From: Acidobacteriaceae bacterium
GTDB lineage: Bacteria > Acidobacteriota > Terriglobia > Terriglobales > Acidobacteriaceae
DNA: 64,000 nt
NCBI GenBank assembly: GCA_003160215.1
Contig: PLQW01000276.1
Span: 1-64,000, forward strand
Direction of reading: 5' to 3'
Shown here piece after piece: positions 57,342 to 64,000 of the stretch. The notes below the pieces were generated by a model. The model ran no database searches. It saw only the letters and a list, made by a program, of their open reading frames with translations, and was not told where the DNA came from. The translations under genes and the position numbers were made by a program. The first letter of the stretch is position 1, and every line of letters begins with the position of its first letter.

Positions 57342-60300
57342 ATGAAGAACACGCTGCCACTTCGCGTTCGCTTCGGTGTCTTCGAACTCGATCTGAAGTC
57401 TGGAGAACTGCACAAGTCCGGCCAACGGGTTGTACTGCAGGAACAACCCCTCCAAATCCTGCGAATCCTCGTCGAGCACGCTGGCGCAATAGCGACTCGC
57501 GAAGAAATCCAGCAGCAGCTTTGGCCCAATGACACCGTGGTGGAGTTTGACCACAGCATCAACGCAGCTATTAAGAAGCTTCGCGTCGCGCTCGGCGACT
57601 CGGCTGACAATCCCAAATATATCGAGACCGTCGCCCGCCGCGGCTACCGGCTGATGGTGCGGGTGGAGCGGGTGGATTCCACTGCTGGCGATATGTCGGG
57701 AACCGGTGTCGTGTCGAGCAGCCACGATGGGACTGGGGTGCAGCTACAGCTCGAGCCGGCCGGCCTTACCGGCAAGACGGTCTCGCATTATCGCGTGTTG
57801 GAGGTCGTGGGCGGCGGCGGCATGGGAGTGGTGTACAAGGCAGAAGATTTGAAGCTGGGCCGCGCCGTGGCGCTGAAGTTTCTGCCCGAAGAGGTAGGCA
57901 ACGATCCGCGGGCGCTGGAACGGTTCGAGCGGGAGGCTCGCGCGGCTTCGTCCCTAGACCATCCCAACATTTGTTCCATTTACGAATTCGGAGAGCACGA
58001 AGGCCGGCCCTTCATCGTGATGCAGTTGCTGCAAGGGCAAACCTTGAGGGACTGCCTGGCCTCAGGCGCGTTGAAGGGCACTGCTTCGGGGGCGCAGGTT
58101 GCCCTCGACCGGTTACTGGATATCGCGATTCAAATTGCCGACGGTCTGGAGGCTGCGCATGAACAAGGCATCGTTCACCGTGACATCAAGCCAGCCAACG
58201 TTTTCATCACCACCAAGGGCGTAGCCAAGATTCTGGATTTCGGGTTGGCGAAGCTGCCCCTTCAGCCGAGCGCAGTACAAGCGATACCGGCCGAAATCGG
58301 TGGCAAGCAAGCATTGAACCCTAGCCGTCCCGTTAGGGCCGCTGGTACTGCAGCGTACATGTCACCGGAACAAGTGCGCGGGCAGCAGTTGGACGCGCGC
58401 ACCGACCTGTTTTCCTTTGGCCTGATTCTGTATGAAATGGCGACCGGGCGGCGGCCATTCACAGGCGACAGCGCGGCGGCGTTGCATGACGCCATTTTGA
58501 ATCGTGCGCCGACGCCTCCAGCCGAGCTCAATCCCGAACTGCCTACTGAGCTGCAAGACGTTATCCAGAAGTGCCTGGAGAAGGACCGCAACCTGCGCTA
58601 CCAGACGGCTGCGGAGATCCGCTCCGCCTTGGAGAAGGTCAAGCGTCGCAGGGAGCATCCCGTGCTCAGCCGGTGGAAGCTGCTGGCGACGGCCGCAGTC
58701 CTTGTAGTTGCGCTGGTTGCCGCAGGACTTTACTGGCGCGCACGGAAGGCCACCACCCTGACAGAGAAAGACACTATCGTTCTCGCCGACTTCGTCAACA
58801 CCACGGGCGATTCGGTGTTTGACGACAGCCTGAAGCAGGCGCTGGCCACCGACCTGGGGCAGTCACCGTTTCTGACCGTACTCTCCGATCGCAAGGTGAT
58901 CGAAACCCTGAAGCTGATGAACCGTTCCCCGGACGATCGAGTCACAAAAAAGGTCGCGGAAGAAGTCTGCCTACGAAACAACAGCAAGGTGCTGTTGGAA
59001 GGCTCGATCGCTCCCATTGGAGATCACTACCTGATTACGCTGAAGGCGATGAATTGCCAGACGGGGGACACGATCGCGAGTGCGGACGCAGAGGCTGAGA
59101 ACCGCAACCAAGTTGTGAAGATGCTCGGCGAATCAAGCAGCCAGTTGCGCAAGAAGCTGGGCGAGTCGCGGCCCTCGGTAGAAAAGTACAGCGCTCCGCT
59201 GGACGAGGCGACAACCTCATCGCTGGAAGCACTGGAGGCCTTTACCCAAGCTCAAAAGATTGAGATGCAGGGCGGGAAGGCCTTTCCGCTGCTTAAGCAT
59301 GCGCTAGAGCTGGATCCGAACTTTGCTCTCGCCTACGACGCCCTAGGGTTGGCTTACTACAATCTCGGCGCGACCGCCTTGGCGATCGAGAATTTTAGTA
59401 GGGCGTATGAACTGCGCGAGCGGGTGAGCCGCCTGGAGCGCTTGCGAATCGAGGGCCATTATTACGGGTTTGTGACCGGCCAGAAAGAAAAGGCCATTGA
59501 GACCTATTTGGAGTGGGTCCAGACGTACCCGGACGATCCTAAACCTCACGGCACTCTAGGCTTCATCTACACCGTGTTAGGCCGCTATGAGAAAGCGGCG
59601 AGCGAAATGCAAGAACGAATTCGCTTGTCGTCTGATCCCTCCGATTACAACCTAGTGGGGGTTTACGGTTGTCTGAATCGGCTGGATGACGCCCAAGCTC
59701 TTCTCGACCAAGCCCGGCAGCAAGATGATGGTCCCTCCTTGCGCGAGACAAGGTACTCGCTGGCCTTTCTTCGGGGTGATAATGCGACCATGCAGGAACA
59801 GTTGATGTGGGCCGTGGGCAAGCCGGAGGCTGAGGCTTGGATGCTATCGGCCCAGTCCGACACCGAGGCCTACCATGGTCGCCTCGCCCAGGCCCGCCAG
59901 CTTTCTGAGAGAGCGGTGCAATCGGCAAGGCACGCCGAGGTTCCGGAAACGGCAGCGGGATGGAGGGCTAACGAAGCCTTGCGGGAAGCCGAGATTGGCA
60001 ATGCCGCCTGGGCTCGGCAGCGCGCGGAAGAGGCGCTGGCCCTGAGCACCGGGCCTGATGTGGAGGTGAATGCGGCACTTGCCTTAGCAAGCGCAGGAGA
60101 CGCAGCGCCAGCCCGAAAGCTGGTCGACAAGCTCAACCGTGAGTTCCCTCTCGACACTATGATCCAGAACTACTCCATCCCAAGCATCCGAGCGGCCATC
60201 GAACTGGAGAAGAATAATCCGGTAAAGGCAATTGAGCTGTTAAATGCGACGATGCAGTATGAGCTGGGCAGCACCACTAAAATCGTCGCGTTCTATGGGT

Positions 60301-60581
60301 ATCTGTACCCCGTGTACATTCGCGGGCTGGCATATCTGAAAGCGGGCCAAGGACAGCAGGCGGCTGCCGAGTTCCAGAAGATGCTCGACCACCGGGGAAT
60401 CGTGGGAAATTTCGTGCTGGGGGCTCTTGCGCATTTGCAACTCGGACGGGCGCAGGCGATGATGGGCGACAAGGAAGCCGCCCGCAAGTCATATCAGGAT
60501 TTCTTTGCGCTCTGGAAAGACGCCGACCCCGACATCCCCATCCTCCATGCCGCCAAAGCGGAGTATGCAAAGCTGATCTAG
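57342..60581 (+). CDS. OmpR/PhoB-type wHTH - Ser/Thr protein kinase - TM - TPR protein
   Basis: N-term FGVFELDLKSGELHKSGQRVVLQEQPLQILRILVEHAG...YIETVARRGYRLM; kinase GGGGMGVVYKAEDLKLGRAVALKFL, HRDIKPANVF, DFGLAK; C-term TPR. Confidence 0.93.
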   Translation: MKNTLPLRVRFGVFELDLKSGELHKSGQRVVLQEQPLQILRILVEHAGAIATREEIQQQLWPNDTVVEFDHSINAAIKKLRVALGDSADNPKYIETVARRGYRLMVRVERVDSTAGDMSGTGVVSSSHDGTGVQLQLEPAGLTGKTVSHYRVLEVVGGGGMGVVYKAEDLKLGRAVALKFLPEEVGNDPRALERFEREARAASSLDHPNICSIYEFGEHEGRPFIVMQLLQGQTLRDCLASGALKGTASGAQVALDRLLDIAIQIADGLEAAHEQGIVHRDIKPANVFITTKGVAKILDFGLAKLPLQPSAVQAIPAEIGGKQALNPSRPVRAAGTAAYMSPEQVRGQQLDARTDLFSFGLILYEMATGRRPFTGDSAAALHDAILNRAPTPPAELNPELPTELQDVIQKCLEKDRNLRYQTAAEIRSALEKVKRRREHPVLSRWKLLATAAVLVVALVAAGLYWRARKATTLTEKDTIVLADFVNTTGDSVFDDSLKQALATDLGQSPFLTVLSDRKVIETLKLMNRSPDDRVTKKVAEEVCLRNNSKVLLEGSIAPIGDHYLITLKAMNCQTGDTIASADAEAENRNQVVKMLGESSSQLRKKLGESRPSVEKYSAPLDEATTSSLEALEAFTQAQKIEMQGGKAFPLLKHALELDPNFALAYDALGLAYYNLGATALAIENFSRAYELRERVSRLERLRIEGHYYGFVTGQKEKAIETYLEWVQTYPDDPKPHGTLGFIYTVLGRYEKAASEMQERIRLSSDPSDYNLVGVYGCLNRLDDAQALLDQARQQDDGPSLRETRYSLAFLRGDNATMQEQLMWAVGKPEAEAWMLSAQSDTEAYHGRLAQARQLSERAVQSARHAEVPETAAGWRANEALREAEIGNAAWARQRAEEALALSTGPDVEVNAALALASAGDAAPARKLVDKLNREFPLDTMIQNYSIPSIRAAIELEKNNPVKAIELLNATMQYELGSTTKIVAFYGYLYPVYIRGLAYLKAGQGQQAAAEFQKMLDHRGIVGNFVLGALAHLQLGRAQAMMGDKEAARKSYQDFFALWKDADPDIPILHAAKAEYAKLI

Positions 60582-60671
60582 CCTTCCTCTGGCTTTCGAT
60601 TTTCGCTGGCTTTTCAGCAGCCGGTTGCAGCCGCCTCCCACAACTCCGGCTCTTCGCCTACAATATCCCCC

Positions 60672-61829
60672 ATGCCTGACGAACTTCTGCGCTACCGCAC
60701 CGAGTTCCCCATCCTCAGCCGCACTGCCTATCTCATCAGCAACTCGCTCGGGGCGATGCCCTGCGGCGTGGAGGATTCGCTGCACACCGAACTGTGGAAC
60801 ACGCGGGGCGTTCGCGCCTGGGAAGAGGAATGGTGGATGCTGGCCGCGCAGGTCGGCGATGAGATCGGCGCGCTGTTTAACGCTCCTCAGGGCTCGGTCG
60901 CCTGTCTGCAAAACGTGACCACCTGCCAGGCGACGGTGGCTTCGTGCTTCGACTTCAGCGGTCGCCGCAACAAAGTCGTCTATACCGACCTGAATTTTCC
61001 CTCGGTGATGTACCTCTGGGAAGCGCAACGTTTGCGCGGCGCTCGGGTCGAGATGGTACGCAACGACGACAGCATCAACGTCAACACTGAGCGCCTGCTT
61101 GCGGCGATCGACGAAGAGACGCTCATCGTCCCGATCTCGCACGTAATCTTTCGCAGCGCCTTCATCCAGAATGTGGAGGCCATCGTGGAGAAGGCGCACC
61201 GCGTCGGCGCTTACGTATTGCTCGATTCCTTCCAGGCGACGGGCACTGTGCCCTTCGACGTGCAAAAGCTCGACGTGGACTTCTGCACCGGCGGCGTGCT
61301 GAAGTGGTTGTGTGGCGGGCCGGGCACGGCGTATCTGTATGTGCGTCCCGATCTGGCGAAGAAGCTTGAGCCGACATTCACTGGATGGAACAGCCACGAA
61401 AACCCCTTTGGGTTCGAGATTGGCGCAACGCGTTATGCGCCAACTATCTATCGCTTCACCCAGGGCGCGCCAAACATTCCCGCTCTGAAAGTTGCGCAGC
61501 CGGGATTGAAAATCATTGCCGAAGCTGGGGTCGAGAGTATCCGCGAAAAGTCGAAGCGTCAGACCGCGCTGCTCATTGCGATGGCCGACCGCCACGGCTG
61601 GCGGGTAAACACGCCACGCGATCCCGAGCGTCGCGGCGGCACCGTGTCGATTGACATGCCCAACGCGCAACAGGTTTGCGCCGAACTACTCAAGCGCGAG
61701 GTGCTGGTGGATTACCGTCCCAAGGCGGGCGTGCGCTTCTCGCCACATTTCTACAACACCGACGAAGAGCTGACAAAAGGGATCGCCGCAGCGGAAGAGA
61801 TCTTGAGCGAAATGAAGGTGGGACCGTAA
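60672..61829 (+). CDS. Class V aminotransferase / kynureninase-like PLP enzyme
   Basis: LLDSFQATGTVPFDVQKLDVDFCTGGVLKWLCGGPGTAYLYV. Confidence 0.87.
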   Translation: MPDELLRYRTEFPILSRTAYLISNSLGAMPCGVEDSLHTELWNTRGVRAWEEEWWMLAAQVGDEIGALFNAPQGSVACLQNVTTCQATVASCFDFSGRRNKVVYTDLNFPSVMYLWEAQRLRGARVEMVRNDDSINVNTERLLAAIDEETLIVPISHVIFRSAFIQNVEAIVEKAHRVGAYVLLDSFQATGTVPFDVQKLDVDFCTGGVLKWLCGGPGTAYLYVRPDLAKKLEPTFTGWNSHENPFGFEIGATRYAPTIYRFTQGAPNIPALKVAQPGLKIIAEAGVESIREKSKRQTALLIAMADRHGWRVNTPRDPERRGGTVSIDMPNAQQVCAELLKREVLVDYRPKAGVRFSPHFYNTDEELTKGIAAAEEILSEMKVGP

Positions 61830-61992
61830 GAAGAGGTGCGCCAAGATCAAGGAGCACCCCTTCAGCCAGAACCTCTCATACCAATCCCTTCGCAGTGTAC
61901 CCGTCCGTCATCCTGGTGATAGCATTCCCCGTAGAGCGGAATAGCCGCGCCACTCTTACTGACGTTGTGAAAGCGGCCTGAGCGGGGTGTGC

Positions 61993-63390
61993 ATGACCGA
62001 TCAATCTACCAATGCTGTAAAGGTGCCCTTTCGTTCGATGGGTGTGAAGCTGATCGTTGTCTGCTTCCTTGCATTGTTGATGACGATTCCTGCGCTGTTT
62101 GTGTGGAGCCTCATTGAAGACCGTAGCAATCGTGCGGCCGAGGTTGTGAACGAGGTCGGCGGACTCGTCGGAGGGCCGCAGACCTTCCTTGGTCCGGTGC
62201 TGGCCATCCCTTATGAAGTTCCTCGTAGTCTGGTCAATGCTGCGGAGCATGAAGTCTACATAGTATTTCCAAGCCGCGCCGAGGCAGCCGTTGGCACGAA
62301 GACCGAAGAGCGCCACCGATCGCTGTTTAAAGTGCCGGTGTATCAGTCGGATATCGCCTTTAATGCATCATTCGACCTTTCTGGGATCCCGGCCAATGCG
62401 CCCGATGGTGCACGGCTGGACTGGAATCGGGCGGAATTCCTGGTGGGCGCCACTGATGCACGCGGCGCGCAGGCCGACGCCACCATCACCGCCGGGGGTA
62501 AGGTTGGGTCGTTTGCGCCAGCCGCAGCTCTCCAAAGCGTGACGATCAATTTGCGGCAGGGTGGCGAGACGCAGCTTGCTTTGTTTGGCGCGCGAGCCGC
62601 AGGCCTTGCCCAGCCGAATGCGAAGTTCGACGTGACTGCCACGCTAAAGTTTACTGGCGCGCAGCGGCTTGCTATTCTCGCTTTTGGCAAGGCCACCGCA
62701 GTGTCTGTCAAAGGCGATTGGCCGCATCCCAGCTTCAACGGAGGGTTTCTGCCGGTCACGCAGACGGTCACGGACCGGGGATTCGAAGCGAATTGGTCTG
62801 TACCGTTCATCGCGCGCGGGGTACAGGCGGAAGGCAGCGCCGATGTCATCGGTCGATTGGGCCGCACAGCGCTGGGCGTTTCCTTCGTCGAGCTGGCCGA
62901 TCCCTACCAATCTGTAACGCGATCCCTCAAGTACGCGTTGTTGTTTGTGGGACTGGTCTTTCTCTCTTACTTCCTATTTGAGGTGGCGACCGGCAAACGC
63001 GTCCATCCAGCACAATACATTCTCATCGGCGTGGCGCAATTGGTCTTTTACCTGCTGCTTCTATCGATTGCCGAACGCATCGGCTTTGATCTCGCCTTTG
63101 CTATTGCCGCCACCGCGACGGTCGCCCTCATCTCGGCCTATGCCGGATGGGTGTTCGAGAGCCGGAAGTTCGGCCTGCGCGCTCTGGTCGCCTTCGCCAC
63201 CCTCTACGGTCTCATCTACCTGTTGCTGCGGTTGGAGGACAAAGCCCTGCTGGTAGGCGCTGTGGCTAGCTTCGCAGCCATCGCGGCCGTCATGTACTTC
63301 ACCCGCAGGATGGACTGGTACGGCTCTTCCGGAGTACCGCTGCAGGTGTCATTGAGGGAGCGCGGAAGCGAGGCACCAGGAACCAACTGA
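61993..63390 (+). CDS. CreD-like inner-membrane protein
   Basis: LVGGPQTFLGPVLAIPYE, FSVPFIARGVQ-like region, YALLFVGLVFLSYFLFEVATGKRVHPAQYILIGVAQLVFYLLLLSIAERIGFDLAF. Confidence 0.88.
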   Translation: MTDQSTNAVKVPFRSMGVKLIVVCFLALLMTIPALFVWSLIEDRSNRAAEVVNEVGGLVGGPQTFLGPVLAIPYEVPRSLVNAAEHEVYIVFPSRAEAAVGTKTEERHRSLFKVPVYQSDIAFNASFDLSGIPANAPDGARLDWNRAEFLVGATDARGAQADATITAGGKVGSFAPAAALQSVTINLRQGGETQLALFGARAAGLAQPNAKFDVTATLKFTGAQRLAILAFGKATAVSVKGDWPHPSFNGGFLPVTQTVTDRGFEANWSVPFIARGVQAEGSADVIGRLGRTALGVSFVELADPYQSVTRSLKYALLFVGLVFLSYFLFEVATGKRVHPAQYILIGVAQLVFYLLLLSIAERIGFDLAFAIAATATVALISAYAGWVFESRKFGLRALVAFATLYGLIYLLLRLEDKALLVGAVASFAAIAAVMYFTRRMDWYGSSGVPLQVSLRERGSEAPGTN

Positions 63391-63413
63391 ATAAGACTCA
63401 CTTCAAACTCCCG

Positions 63414-63442
63414 TTGACATTCGCCTTTTATTCGCTAACAAT
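63414..63442 (+). promoter_or_regulatory. lexA promoter with candidate LexA-type direct repeat
   Basis: TTGACA (63414-63419), 17-nt spacer, AACAAT (63437-63442); ATTCGC-N5-ATTCGC direct repeat at 63419-63435. Confidence 0.55.
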
Positions 63443-63466
63443 AGGAGTGGAGGTCCGGGCCCAGCC

Positions 63467-64000
63467 ATGGCACTCACTCGCCGTCAGAAACAGGTGTACG
63501 ACTTTATCTCCGAATTCGTGGACAAGCACGGCTATTCGCCGTCGTTCGAAGAGATTGCCGAGGGGCTCGGCCTGAGCTCGCTGGCGACCGTGCACAAGCA
63601 CATCACCAACCTGGAGCAGAAGGGCTTGTTGCACCGCGACTACAATCGCAGCCGCTCTATCGATCTGCTGAAGCCGCGGGGACGCATGAAGCAATCGCTC
63701 GCCGTGGCTGCTGCGGCGGCGGCCGAGAACGGGATGAGTCTGCCGCTGATGGGACGCATCGCCGCTGGCCGCCCGCTGGAGGCGATGGAGAACCCCGAGT
63801 CCATTTCGCTCGCCGACTTCACCCGCTCGAAAGACGTGTACGTGCTTCAGGTAACGGGCGAGAGCATGCAGGACGAGCACATCGTAGATGGCGACTATGT
63901 TCTGGTGGAGAAAACCAATGTCGCGCGCGATGGCGAGATCGTGGTCGCGCTAGTGAATGGCAGCGACGCCACCCTGAAACGAATCTACCTTGAAGGCAAC
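63467..64000 (+). CDS. lexA: LexA repressor (truncated by window end)
   Basis: MALTRRQKQVYDFISEFVDKHGYSPSFEEIAEGLGLSS; cleavage-region AAG, VTGESMQDEHIVDGDYVLVEK, ATLKRIYLE. Confidence 0.95.
   Translation, partial: MALTRRQKQVYDFISEFVDKHGYSPSFEEIAEGLGLSSLATVHKHITNLEQKGLLHRDYNRSRSIDLLKPRGRMKQSLAVAAAAAAENGMSLPLMGRIAAGRPLEAMENPESISLADFTRSKDVYVLQVTGESMQDEHIVDGDYVLVEKTNVARDGEIVVALVNGSDATLKRIYLEGN

Noticed and set aside
60489-61670. 393-aa minus-strand ORF
   Set aside because: Antisense of the kynureninase-like gene.

Overview
This 64 kb window is dense, high-GC bacterial chromosome. The gene families (GH38 mannosidase, M2/ACE-like peptidase, S53 kumamolisin, OmpR-wHTH/Ser-Thr-kinase/TPR fusion, VPS10-like BNR protein, ABHD18-like hydrolase) suggest an Acidobacteriota-type genome; that assignment is inference only. 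Most of it is housekeeping: moaA, a Do-family protease, serA with a class V aminotransferase, yqeY, folC, plsC-like, serS, dnaB, rpiB, glyA, creD-like and lexA (cut by the window end). No rRNA, tRNA, CRISPR array, IS transposase or prophage was recognised. The most interesting parts are: (1) a two-gene island at 43511-45289 downstream of dnaB, encoding a winged-helix-like domain fused to a nucleoside-phosphorylase (PNP) domain plus a partner whose C-terminus appears to carry the same winged-helix-like module, a candidate uncharacterised conflict/defence system; (2) a family of degenerate 7-bp-period tandem repeats at eight intergenic loci, several touching start or stop codons, including an inverted pair upstream of serS; (3) a head-to-head junction at about 25080 where a GcvT-like gene and a PYROXD2-like oxidoreductase are both truncated at the 5' end, next to a frameshifted oxidoreductase paralogue; (4) several dispersed palindromic/MITE-like elements; (5) small genes missing from the ORF track or easily overlooked (44-aa zinc ribbon, stand-alone DHp-like protein, tandem tiny secreted Cys proteins). 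All family calls come from reading the translations by eye; no database search was run.
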